Positions 1 to 7,746 of a stretch of DNA of 64,000 bases are shown one piece after another. The position numbers were made by a program, and so were the translations under genes. The first letter of the stretch is position 1, and each line of letters begins with the position of its first letter. This DNA comes from Micromonospora zingiberis (GTDB lineage: Bacteria; Actinomycetota; Actinomycetes; Mycobacteriales; Micromonosporaceae). The stretch lies in assembly GCF_004331455.1 (NCBI RefSeq), contig NZ_SJJR01000003.1, positions 434,001 through 498,000 on the forward strand, read 5' to 3'. The notes beneath the pieces are model-generated. The model had not been told where the DNA came from and ran no database searches. It was given only the letters and a program-made list of their open reading frames with translations.

Positions 1-590
1 TGCTGATGTCGGCCTGGGCGTCGGCCAACAAGTACAGCCTGCTCGGCGGGGTCCGTGGCGCCGCCCAGCTGCTCGGCTACGAGCTGCCGCTGGTGCTGGC
101 CGCCGCGTCGGTGGCGATGGCCGCCGGCACGCTGAGCCTCTCCGGCATCGTCGAGGCGTGGCAGCCGTGGTGGCTGATCTGGCAGGCGCCCGCGATGCTG
201 GTCTTCTTCGTGGCCGGCCTGGCGGAGATCCGCCGCCCGCCGTTCGACATGCCGGTGGCCGACTCGGAGCTGGTCTTCGGGTACATGACCGAGTACACCG
301 GCCTGCGCTTCGCGTTCCTGCTGCTCGCCGAGTACGTCGGCATCGTGGTGATCGCCGCGCTGACCACCGTGCTGTTCCTCGGTGGCTGGCAGGGCCCGTT
401 CGCCGACGCGCAGCTCGGCTGGCTCTGGACCCTGCTCAAGGTCGCCGCCGTCAGTTTCGTGATCATTTGGCTGCGGGTCTCGTACCCCCGACTGCGCGAG
501 GACCAACTCCAACGCCTCTGCTGGCTGGTCCTGGTCCCCACCGCCCTGGCCCAACTGGTCCTAACCGCCGCCATCCGCCTAGCCCTCTAA
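1..590 (+). CDS. nuoH: NADH-quinone oxidoreductase subunit H, 3' part
   Basis: The last ~195 codons of the membrane subunit that joins the peripheral arm of complex I to the proton-pumping arm and forms part of the quinone cavity. The 5' end lies outside the window; the reading frame enters at base 3. The visible part holds several transmembrane helices and the conserved cytoplasmic loop EIRRPPFDMPVADSELVFGY followed by MTEYTGLRF, the family hallmark near the quinone site. It ends at TAA (588-590). The next nuo gene on this strand is not adjacent: two antisense genes intervene before nuoI at 2782. Identification is secure; only the start is missing. Confidence 0.95.
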   Translation, partial: LMSAWASANKYSLLGGVRGAAQLLGYELPLVLAAASVAMAAGTLSLSGIVEAWQPWWLIWQAPAMLVFFVAGLAEIRRPPFDMPVADSELVFGYMTEYTGLRFAFLLLAEYVGIVVIAALTTVLFLGGWQGPFADAQLGWLWTLLKVAAVSFVIIWLRVSYPRLREDQLQRLCWLVLVPTALAQLVLTAAIRLAL

Positions 591-627
591 CCCACCCTCC
601 CCACCCCTCCCCACCCCCTCTGTGCCG

Positions 628-696
628 CGATCTTGCACTTTCGGTCTGCCTTTAGCGGCTTATGCGGCAAATGCGGCGACAGAAAGTGCAAGATCG
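628..696. terminator. Inverted repeat between convergent nuoH and GST-like gene
   Basis: Perfect 15-bp arms CGATCTTGCACTTTC (628-642) and GAAAGTGCAAGATCG (682-696), extendable to 646/678 with one mismatch; the loop is about 31 nt and purine/GCGG rich. It sits just after nuoH and faces the 3' end of the antisense gene, so a bidirectional terminator is the simplest reading. The conspicuous palindrome could also be a dispersed repeat of this genome. Confidence 0.6.
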
Positions 697-815
697 GCGG
701 GCGTGGGGACGCGGGCGGGGTGGGGGCGGGTGGGGGTGGGGGTGGGGGGTTAGGGGAGGGGGGTGTGGGTGGGGGTGAGCTGTTCGGGGGTGGGCGGGGG
801 TGGTGGGGGAGTGCC
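697..815 (+). repeat. G-tract-rich low-complexity stretch
   Basis: Dozens of runs of 3-6 G separated by single T, C or A on the + strand (for example 711-760 and 781-810). The distal half encodes, on the minus strand, the proline/threonine-rich C-terminal tail of the GST-like protein. The tract has the composition of a G-quadruplex former on the + strand. Confidence 0.7.
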
Positions 816-1796
816 GTCGCCGAAGGGGCGGCCGCCGAGGGAGTCGCGGTCGTGCGGGGTGAGCCAGTTCGACAGGTCGGGGCCGAGGGGCACCACTCCG
901 GTCGGGTTGATGTCCCGGTGCACCTCGTAGTAGTGCCGCTTGATGTGGTCGAAGTCGACGGTGTCGCCGAAGCCGGGGGTGGTGAACAGATCCCGGGCGT
1001 ACGCCCACAGCACCGGCATCTCGCTCAGCTTCTGCCGGTTGCACTTGAAGTGGCCGTGGTACACCGGGTCGAAGCGGACCAGCGTGGTGAACAGCCGTAC
1101 GTCCGCCTCGGTGATCGTGTCGCCGACCAGGTAGCGCTGCCCGGCGAGTCGCTCGCTGAGCCAGTCCAGCCGGTCGAACAGCCGGTGGTACGCCTTCTCG
1201 TACGCCGCCTGGCTGCCGGCGAAGCCACACCGGTAAACGCCGTTGTTGACGTCGCGGAAGACGACCGCGTTGACCTCGTCGATCTCGGCGCGTAGCTGCT
1301 CGGGATACAGATCCGGGGCACCGGTCCGCTGGTACGCGGTCCACTCGGTGGACAGGTCGAGGCTCATCTGCGCGAAGTCGTTGGTCACCACCTGCCCGGT
1401 CGGCACGTCCACGATGGCCGGCACGGTGATGCCCCGGGGGTAGTCGGGATAGCGGGCGAAGTACGCCTCCTGGATGCGTTCGATGCCGAGCACCGGGTCC
1501 CGCCCGCCGGGGTCGAGGTCGAAGGTCCAGCTCCGGGCGTCGTGGGTCGGCCCGGTGACGCCCATCGAGAGGACGTCCTCCAGGCCCAACAGCCGCCGTA
1601 CGATGATCAGCCGGTTCGCCCACGGGCAGGCGCGGCTGACCACCAGCCGGTAGCGCCCGGGCTCGACCGGGTAGCCGTCCCGCCCGTCGGCGGTGATCCG
1701 GGTGGTGATGTACCGCTGGTCCCGGTTGAACTCACCGCCCGGCTCGACGTACTTCCCACCGGTCTGCATCCGGCCCTCGTCGTTTTCCGCCGTCAT
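750..1796 (-). CDS. Glutathionyl-hydroquinone reductase-like (Ecm4/GST family) protein
   Basis: 348 residues. The family (omega-like glutathione transferases, YqjG/Ecm4/PcpF) reduces glutathionyl- or, in actinobacteria, probably mycothiol-linked quinones. Seen: the N-terminal thioredoxin-like active site VSRACPWANRLIIVRRLLGL, the SMGVTGPTHD segment, PAIVDVPTGQVVTND, and the C-terminal helical domain with NGVYRCGFAGSQAAYE and ADVRLFTTLVRFDPVYHGHFKCN. The start at 1796 follows GAGGAG with good spacing. The last ~20 residues (PPPPPPTPEQLTPTHTP) are low complexity and run into the G-rich tract. It is antisense inside the nuo cluster. The family is secure; the thiol cofactor is inferred. Confidence 0.88.
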   Translation of the reverse strand: MTAENDEGRMQTGGKYVEPGGEFNRDQRYITTRITADGRDGYPVEPGRYRLVVSRACPWANRLIIVRRLLGLEDVLSMGVTGPTHDARSWTFDLDPGGRDPVLGIERIQEAYFARYPDYPRGITVPAIVDVPTGQVVTNDFAQMSLDLSTEWTAYQRTGAPDLYPEQLRAEIDEVNAVVFRDVNNGVYRCGFAGSQAAYEKAYHRLFDRLDWLSERLAGQRYLVGDTITEADVRLFTTLVRFDPVYHGHFKCNRQKLSEMPVLWAYARDLFTTPGFGDTVDFDHIKRHYYEVHRDINPTGVVPLGPDLSNWLTPHDRDSLGGRPFGDGTPPPPPPTPEQLTPTHTPLP

Positions 1797-1883
1797 CGCC
1801 TCGCTCCTCGCCCGTGCCGGCTGCCGTCCGGGTCCCATCATGGCTGACGCTGCGCCCGCTGGCTCGGCAAGAAGTGCGGGAGG

Positions 1884-1964
1884 CCGAGCCAGGGCAGGAA
1901 ACACCGATGACCGAGCCAGGGCTGGAAACACCGACGACCGAGGCAAGGAAGGAAGCGCTGGAGA
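1884..1964 (+). repeat. Three tandem 27-bp units
   Basis: Units at 1884-1910, 1911-1937 and 1938-1964. The first two differ at only two or three positions (CCGAGCCAGGGC/TGGAAACACC...); the third is degenerate. They lie in the 224-bp gap between the GST-like and Uma2-like genes, upstream of the former, and are not part of a convincing gene. A minisatellite-like expansion is likely. Confidence 0.7.
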
Positions 1965-2020
1965 CGGAGTTGCGAGCGACGACGGACCTGGACGGACCGC
2001 TGCGGTGACCGTCGGGCTGG

Positions 2021-2596
2021 TCAGAGGTACCTGGGCGTCAGTTGGGCCACCGACAGGTTCACCGGGAACGGCTCGCCCGTGTCGACGAACTTGGTCCACC
2101 GCCCGGTCTCGGTGTAGACCTCGTGCACCGGATCGATCCGGTGCGTGTGTACCACGAGACCGGCCGGATCGGTCTCGATCCGCCAGTAGTAGGGGATGCC
2201 GGCCTGGGCGTAGAGCGCCGGCTTGAGCACCCGGTCGATCGAGCGGGTGCTCGGCGAAACGATCTCGACGGCGAGCACCACCTCGTGCGGCTCGTACCGT
2301 GCGGGCCGGCGTTGCGCCGCCGGTGCGGTGATGACCAGGACGTCCGGGATGAAGGACCGGGTGCGGTTGATCCGCACCTCGACGCCCTGGGTCACCTCGT
2401 ACTCGTCGGGGCACTCCGCTTCGAGTGCGACGCCGAGTCGCATGGCGATGGTCTGGTGGGCGGCGGTGGGGGAGGGGGACACGAGCAGTACTCCATCGAG
2501 CAGTTCGCGGCGGCGGCCGTCGTCGGGCAGGGCGTCGAGGTCGTCCGTCGTCCACTCGCCCGACGGCGGTTGGTCGTCGTGCAGCGCGGCGGTCAT
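2021..2596 (-). CDS. Uma2-family (DUF820) putative endonuclease
   Basis: 191 residues, the usual size of Uma2 proteins, which have a PD-(D/E)XK restriction-like fold; the cellular role of the family is poorly known. Seen: N-terminal WTTDDLDALPDDGRRRELLDGVLLVSPSPT, the catalytic-type strand FIPDVLVI, then VVLAVEIVSPSTRSIDRVLKPALYAQAGIPYYWRIE, which carries the conserved Glu and the VSPS and K...Y..GI.YYW motifs. The key acidic and lysine positions are present, so the fold looks intact. It is antisense to the nuo genes and 224 bp upstream of the GST-like gene with the 27-bp repeats between. A link to complex I is not evident; Uma2 genes are often scattered and multicopy. Confidence 0.88.
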   Translation of the reverse strand: MTAALHDDQPPSGEWTTDDLDALPDDGRRRELLDGVLLVSPSPTAAHQTIAMRLGVALEAECPDEYEVTQGVEVRINRTRSFIPDVLVITAPAAQRRPARYEPHEVVLAVEIVSPSTRSIDRVLKPALYAQAGIPYYWRIETDPAGLVVHTHRIDPVHEVYTETGRWTKFVDTGEPFPVNLSVAQLTPRYL

Positions 2597-2701
2597 CTGA
2601 CGGGTCCTTTCCGGTGTGTCGTTCTCCCCGTGGTCACGGTACTACCGGCAGAGCCCGGGTGGTGGTCGCGCACGCCGTGGCCACAGGGCAGGATGGTCGT
2701 C

Positions 2702-2805
2702 ATGAGCGAGCGTCAGCGAGCGAGTCATCGGCTCGGCGCGGTGGTGCCTCATGACGCCACGGAGCGCAGCGGAGTGTCGGCATGAGCGAGCGAAGCGAGT
2801 CGGCC
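2702..2805 (+). repeat. GAGCGAGCG-rich repeat overlapping the nuoI start
   Basis: ATGAGCGAGCG occurs at 2702 and again at 2782, with CAGCGAGCGAGTC and GGAGCGCAGCGGAG variants between. The second copy supplies the nuoI start codon and the peptide MSERSES. Such GAGCGAGCG blocks at gene starts are, to my recollection, common in Micromonospora; that point is recalled, not tested. Confidence 0.55.
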
Positions 2806-3408
2806 GGGGTACCGGGCAGCGGCCTGGTCAAGGGACTGGCGGTCACGCTCAAGACGATGACGAAGCGGTCCACCACGCAGCAGTACCCGGACGTCGCCCC
2901 CGAGCTGCCGCCCCGCTCGCGTGGGGTGATCGCGCTGCTGGAGGAGAACTGCACGGTCTGCATGCTCTGCTCCCGCGAGTGTCCGGACTGGTGCATCTAC
3001 ATCGACTCGCACAAGGAGGAGGTGGCGGTGCCCGGCGCCGCCCGCCCTCGCCAGCGCAACGTGCTCGACCGGTTCGACATCGACTTCTCGCTCTGCATGT
3101 ACTGCGGCATCTGCATCGAGGTCTGCCCCTTCGACGCGCTCTACTGGTCGCCCGAGTTCGAGTACGCCGAGTACGACATCAAGGACCTGCTGCACGACAA
3201 GGAACACCTGGGCGAGTGGATGGCGACCGTACCGCCGCCACCCGCGCACGACCCCAACGGTGAGCCGGCCAAGGAGGAGACCGCCGCCGCGCGCAAGGCC
3301 GCGGTCCCCGCCGCGCCCGCCGCCCGCCCGACCGCACCGGCGGTACGCCCCGAGCCCGCTGCCGACGATTCGGGTACGGCCGGCGACGGCGAAGGTGCCT
3401 CCGCGTGA
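2782..3408 (+). CDS. nuoI: NADH-quinone oxidoreductase subunit I
   Basis: 208 residues. Peripheral-arm ferredoxin-like subunit carrying two [4Fe-4S] clusters (N6a/N6b) that pass electrons toward cluster N2. Both CxxCxxCxxxCP motifs are present: C57, C60, C63, C67 ([12 protein letters not shown]) and C105, C108, C111, C115 ([12 protein letters not shown]). Residues ~160-208 form an Ala/Pro-rich tail that is common in actinobacterial NuoI. The start ATG lies inside a GAGCGAGCG repeat; there is no better later start before the conserved core. It begins the second half of the split nuo cluster and overlaps nuoJ by four bases. Confidence 0.95.
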   Translation: MSERSESAGVPGSGLVKGLAVTLKTMTKRSTTQQYPDVAPELPPRSRGVIALLEENCTVCMLCSRECPDWCIYIDSHKEEVAVPGAARPRQRNVLDRFDIDFSLCMYCGICIEVCPFDALYWSPEFEYAEYDIKDLLHDKEHLGEWMATVPPPPAHDPNGEPAKEETAAARKAAVPAAPAARPTAPAVRPEPAADDSGTAGDGEGASA

Positions 3409-3956
3409 CCGGGGTGGACGCGCTGCTGCTCGCCCTCGGTGCGGTGGCGGTCGGGTCGGCGGTCCTGGTGGTGGCGACCAAGCATCTGGTTCGCGCCGGG
3501 CTCTACCTGGTGGTCTGTCTCGGCGCCGTGGCCGGCATGTACCTGGTGCTCACCGCCGAACTGGTGGCCTGGGTGCAGGTGCTGATCTACGTGGGCGCGG
3601 TGGTGGTGCTGCTGTTGTTCGCGGTGATGCTGACCCGCGCGCCGATCGGCGCCTCGGACGACCTGGACCGTCCGGCCTGGCCGGCCGTGCTGATCGGTGG
3701 TGGCGTCGGGCTGGGGCTGGCCGCGCTGCTGGTCGACGCGTACCGCTGGACGAAGGTGGAACTGCCCGACGCGGGCACCGCCGAGCGCATCGGCGAACAG
3801 GTCTTCGCCAGTTGGGTGCTGCCGTTCGAGGTGCTCTCGATCCTGCTGCTGTCGGCGCTGGTCGGCGCGATCGTGCTGTCCCGCCCCGACATCGGCCGGT
3901 CACCGGCGAAGCGGGCCGCGGTGGACCGCTCCGGCAACGGGGGAGGGGGCCGGTGA
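3405..3956 (+). CDS. nuoJ: NADH-quinone oxidoreductase subunit J
   Basis: 183 residues, about five transmembrane helices; a small membrane-arm subunit next to NuoH and NuoK that contributes to the proton channel. Seen: [30 protein letters not shown] and [27 protein letters not shown], the conserved helices with the flexible Y-GA-V region (pi-bulge helix in known structures). The GTG start (3405) overlaps the nuoI stop as GTGA. A short basic C-terminal tail extends past the last helix. It is translationally coupled to nuoI and nuoK. Confidence 0.95.
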   Translation: MTGVDALLLALGAVAVGSAVLVVATKHLVRAGLYLVVCLGAVAGMYLVLTAELVAWVQVLIYVGAVVVLLLFAVMLTRAPIGASDDLDRPAWPAVLIGGGVGLGLAALLVDAYRWTKVELPDAGTAERIGEQVFASWVLPFEVLSILLLSALVGAIVLSRPDIGRSPAKRAAVDRSGNGGGGR

Positions 3957-4264
3957 GGCCGGTCATCCCGTACGTCACCGCCGCGCTGCTGTTCGGCCTC
4001 GGCGTGTACGGCGTGCTGCGGCGGCGCAACGCGGTGCTGGTGCTGATGGGCGTGGAGCTGATGCTCAACGCGGTGAACCTGATTCTGATCACGGCCGACA
4101 CCACAGCTCGGGCGCTGCTGCCGCACAGCGGTCAGGTCTTCGCGCTCTTCGTCATCGTATTGGCCGCCGCCGAGATCGGGGTGGGGCTGGCGATCGTGCT
4201 CCAGCTCTACCGGATGCGGGCCAGCGTCGCCGTCGACGAGGTGCCACTGGAGGAGAAGCGGTGA
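3953..4264 (+). CDS. nuoK: NADH-quinone oxidoreductase subunit K
   Basis: 103 residues, three transmembrane helices, the normal length. It carries the two membrane glutamates required for proton translocation: E35 in LMGVELMLNAVNL and E74 in AAAEIGVGLA. The GTG start at 3953 overlaps the nuoJ stop (GTGA), and its own stop overlaps the nuoL GTG at 4261. The subunit is an Mrp-antiporter MrpC homologue that acts between NuoJ and NuoN in the membrane arm. Confidence 0.95.
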   Translation: MRPVIPYVTAALLFGLGVYGVLRRRNAVLVLMGVELMLNAVNLILITADTTARALLPHSGQVFALFVIVLAAAEIGVGLAIVLQLYRMRASVAVDEVPLEEKR

Positions 4265-6189
4265 GCACCACGACGTTGCTGGGCGCGCTGCTGCCGGTCG
4301 TACCGCTGGTCGCCGGTCTGGTCGGGCTGCTGCTGCCGCCGGCCCCGCGTGGCGCGGCGACCGCCCCGGACGTCGCCCGCCGCGCCGCGATCGGGCTCGG
4401 CGTGGCCGGTGCGACCGGCGCTCTCGTCCTGGCGGTGACGCTGCTGGTCACCCTGGACGGCCCGGCGGAGTCCTCGACCACCTGGATCCAGTTCGGCGGG
4501 GTCACCGTCACCCTCGGGGTACGCCTCGACGGCGTCGCCGCGCTGGTCGCCGTCGCGGTCGCCGCCGTCGCGTTGGCCGTGCAGGTCTACTCGACCGGGT
4601 ACCTCAAGCGGGGCCCACACGACGACGTGGACGTCGACCACCGCTACCCGCCGTACGCGGCCCAGATCAGCCTCTTCACCGCGGCCATGCTGCTGGTGGT
4701 GGTCTCCGGGGACCTGATCATGCTGCTGGTCGGCTGGGAGGTGATGGGGATCTGCTCGTACCTGCTGATCGCCCATGACCGGCGGCTGCCCGAGGCGCCG
4801 GCCGCCGCGCAGAAGGCGTTCCTGCTGACCCGGGTCGGCGACGTCGGTTTCCTGCTCGGCATCGCCCTGCTCGGCGTCTCGGCGGGCAGCTTCCGGATCG
4901 CCGACGTGCTCGCCCACGACCACGGCGCCGGTACGCTCACCGCCGCCGGCCTGCTGCTGCTCGCCGGGGTGGCCGGCAAGAGCGCCCAGTTCCCGCTGCA
5001 CACCTGGCTGCCCGACGCGATGGCCGGCCCCACCCCGATCTCCGCGCTGATCCACGCCGCCACCATGGTGGCCGCCGGGGTGTACGCGCTGACCCGGCTC
5101 TGGCCGCTGTTCGCGGCCACCCCGACGGTGCTGGCCGTGCTCGGGGTGATGGCCTCGGTGACCCTGCTGCTCGGCGCGCTCGCCGCCACCGCCCAGGACG
5201 ACATCAAGCGGGTGCTCGCCTGGTCCACCGTCTCCCAGCTCGGCTACATGACCGGCGCGCTGGCCGTCGGCTCCCCGCCGGCCGCGCTGTTCCACCTGCT
5301 CACCCATGCCGCGTTCAAGGCGCTGCTGTTCCTCGCCGCCGGTGCGGTGATCCACAGCGTCGGCACCACGCTGATGTCGCGGATGGGTGGCCTGCGGCGC
5401 ACCATGCCGGTCACCTTCTGGTGCACGGTGATCGGGCTGGGCGCGCTGGCCGGCGTACCGCCGCTCTCCGGCTTCTGGAGCAAGGAGGGCGTGCTCGCCG
5501 CCGCCGAGGGCGCCGCCCGGCACGGCGACGGCCCGGCACCGAGCTGGGTGGGTTGGCTGGTCTGGGTCGCCGGTCTGGTCGGTGTCGTCGTCACCGCCTG
5601 GTACGCCACCCGACTGCTGCTGCGCACCTTCTTCGGCACCACCCGCACCCCGCTGGCCCACCCGCACGATCCGCCCGCCGCGCTCCGCTGGCCGGTGCTG
5701 GCGCTGGCCGTACCGGCGGCCCTGCTCGGGGTGGCCGGCTTCTCCGGGTGGTTCGCGGCTCACCTGCAACCGTTGGCCACCCCTGAGGCCCTCGATGGCC
5801 TGGTCCACTTCACTCCGGCCGTACTGCTGCCGCTGGCGCTGCTGCTGATCGGCGGCGGGCTGGCCTGGGCCGAATGGCGGCGGGACCGCACCGCCGACCC
5901 GGCGGTGGCGCTGGGCCGGATGCGGCCGGTCTTCGCCCGCGCGTTGCGGCTCGACGACGTCCAGCACGCCCTGGTGGTACGCCCCACGACCGCGCTGGGT
6001 CGACTGGCCCGCTCCGCCGACGAACACATCGTCGACGGGGCGGTAACCGGCACCGGCCGTGGTGCCCGTGCCATCGGCGGCGGCCTCGGCACCCTGCACC
6101 GAGCGGCACTGCCCCGAGCCGCCGCCGCGGTACTCGCCGGCGCACTGCTGATCGGCCTGGCCACCGCCCTGATCGGAGCGCTGACATGA
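4261..6189 (+). CDS. nuoL: NADH-quinone oxidoreductase subunit L
   Basis: 642 residues. The most distal antiporter-like proton-pumping subunit. Seen: VGWEVMGICSYLLIAHD with the essential glutamate of helix 5, KSAQFPLHTWLPDAMAGPTPISALIHAATMVAAGVY with the conserved lysine and histidine, and DDIKRVLAWSTVSQLGYM. The C-terminal ~100 residues include the region expected to form the lateral amphipathic helix plus a final membrane anchor (AAAVLAGALLIGLATALIG). The GTG start overlaps nuoK by four bases; its stop overlaps the nuoM start (ATGA). Confidence 0.95.
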   Translation: MSTTTLLGALLPVVPLVAGLVGLLLPPAPRGAATAPDVARRAAIGLGVAGATGALVLAVTLLVTLDGPAESSTTWIQFGGVTVTLGVRLDGVAALVAVAVAAVALAVQVYSTGYLKRGPHDDVDVDHRYPPYAAQISLFTAAMLLVVVSGDLIMLLVGWEVMGICSYLLIAHDRRLPEAPAAAQKAFLLTRVGDVGFLLGIALLGVSAGSFRIADVLAHDHGAGTLTAAGLLLLAGVAGKSAQFPLHTWLPDAMAGPTPISALIHAATMVAAGVYALTRLWPLFAATPTVLAVLGVMASVTLLLGALAATAQDDIKRVLAWSTVSQLGYMTGALAVGSPPAALFHLLTHAAFKALLFLAAGAVIHSVGTTLMSRMGGLRRTMPVTFWCTVIGLGALAGVPPLSGFWSKEGVLAAAEGAARHGDGPAPSWVGWLVWVAGLVGVVVTAWYATRLLLRTFFGTTRTPLAHPHDPPAALRWPVLALAVPAALLGVAGFSGWFAAHLQPLATPEALDGLVHFTPAVLLPLALLLIGGGLAWAEWRRDRTADPAVALGRMRPVFARALRLDDVQHALVVRPTTALGRLARSADEHIVDGAVTGTGRGARAIGGGLGTLHRAALPRAAAAVLAGALLIGLATALIGALT

Positions 6190-7706
6190 GCGGTGGGTTT
6201 TTGCTGGTTGCGGTGCTCGCGGTGCCGGCGCTCGGCGCCCTGGCCGTGGCGGCGATCCCCCGTGACCTGGCCGCCCGGGTGGTGGGCACGGTCGCCGCCG
6301 CGCTGACCCTGGTCGTGGCGATCGCACTGCTCGCTGGCCGAAACCTCGGCTGGGTGGCGTACGGGGCGACCCCGCCGGCCGTACGCCCCTGGCACTCGGT
6401 CGACGTGGCCTGGGTGCCGGGTCTGGATCTGCGTTTCCACCTCGGGGTGGACGGCATCTCCTGGCCACTGGTGGTGCTGACCGCCCTGCTCACCCTGCTC
6501 TGCTGTGGGTACACCTGCTGGCGGGTGCCGCCGGGTGGCAGCGGACGGGCGTTGGTGGCTCTGCTGCTGGTGGTCGAGGTCGGCATCCTGGGCACCTTCC
6601 TCGCCCTCGACCTGGTCCTCTTCTTCCTCTTCTTCGAGGTCGTCCTGCTGCCGATGTACGCGATCATCGTCGGTTGGGGTGGCGACGGCACCGGCCCGGC
6701 GGCCCGGCGGCGGGCGGCGCGGAAGTTCGCCCTGTACACCCTTTTCGGCTCGGTGCTGCTGCTGGTCGGGGTCTACCTGGTGGTGACCGCCGCCGGCACC
6801 GCCGACATCGTGGCGCTGACCGGCGGCACCGAACTGTCCCGGGGCACCCAGCTCGCCGCGTTCACGCTGCTCGCGGTCGCCTTCGCGGTGAAGAGTCCGC
6901 TCTGGCCGCTGCACTCCTGGCTGCCGGACGCGCACACCCAGGCGCCGACCGTCGGCAGCGTGCTGCTCGCCGGAGTGCTGCTCAAGATGGGCACGTACGG
7001 CCTGATCCGGGTCGCCGTCGGGGTGGCCCCGGAAGGCGCCCGCTGGGCGGCACCGGTGCTCGGCGTACTCGCCGTCGCGGCGATCCTGATCGGTTCACTG
7101 GTCTGCCTGGCGCAGACGGAGCTGAAACGGCTGATCGCGTACTCCAGCGTGGGGCACATGGGTTTCGTGCTGCTCGGCATCGCCACCTTGACCGGCACCG
7201 GCATCCAGGCGGCGCTGATCGGCAACGTGGCGCACGGCATCATCACCGGCCTGCTGTTCTTCCTGGCCGGTGCGATCAAGGACCGTACCCACACCGGGGC
7301 GCTCAGCGAGCTGTCCGGGCTGCGGGAGACCGCGCCCCGGCTGTCCGGGCTGCTCGCCTTCGCGGCGGTCGCCTCGCTGGGGCTGCCCGGCCTGGCCGGG
7401 TTCTGGGGTGAGGCGTTCGCCGTGGTCGCCGCCGTCGAGGTGGGCGGCGCGCTGTGGATCACGCTGGCGGTGCTGGCCGCGCTGGGCGGGGCGCTGACGG
7501 CGGCGTACCTGCTGCGGCTGTTGCGGCAGGTGACCCACGGCCGGCCGAGCGCCCCGGTGGCCGGGCTGAAGCCGGGGCTGGCCGGGGCCGAGCTGGCCGC
7601 CTGGGTACCGCTGGTGCTGCTCACGTTGGCCGTCGGGCTGGCACCGACGTTGGTGCTGGGCGTCGCCGAGGCGCCGGTGACGGCCCTGGTGGAGGTGCTG
7701 CGATGA
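6186..7706 (+). CDS. nuoM: NADH-quinone oxidoreductase subunit M
   Basis: 506 residues, antiporter-like proton-pumping subunit with about 14 helices. Seen: LVLFFLFFEVVLLPMYAIIVGWG with the conserved helix-5 glutamate, VKSPLWPLHSWLPDAHTQAPTVGSVLLAGVLLKMGTYGLIR with the channel lysines, and QTELKRLIAYSSVGHMGFVLLG. The ATG at 6186 overlaps the nuoL stop. A 40-bp spacer then separates it from nuoN, unlike the preceding tight overlaps. Confidence 0.95.
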   Translation: MSGGFLLVAVLAVPALGALAVAAIPRDLAARVVGTVAAALTLVVAIALLAGRNLGWVAYGATPPAVRPWHSVDVAWVPGLDLRFHLGVDGISWPLVVLTALLTLLCCGYTCWRVPPGGSGRALVALLLVVEVGILGTFLALDLVLFFLFFEVVLLPMYAIIVGWGGDGTGPAARRRAARKFALYTLFGSVLLLVGVYLVVTAAGTADIVALTGGTELSRGTQLAAFTLLAVAFAVKSPLWPLHSWLPDAHTQAPTVGSVLLAGVLLKMGTYGLIRVAVGVAPEGARWAAPVLGVLAVAAILIGSLVCLAQTELKRLIAYSSVGHMGFVLLGIATLTGTGIQAALIGNVAHGIITGLLFFLAGAIKDRTHTGALSELSGLRETAPRLSGLLAFAAVASLGLPGLAGFWGEAFAVVAAVEVGGALWITLAVLAALGGALTAAYLLRLLRQVTHGRPSAPVAGLKPGLAGAELAAWVPLVLLTLAVGLAPTLVLGVAEAPVTALVEVLR

Positions 7707-7746
7707 CCGGGACGACGGCCGGCGACAGCGCCGACGGGAGGCAGTC

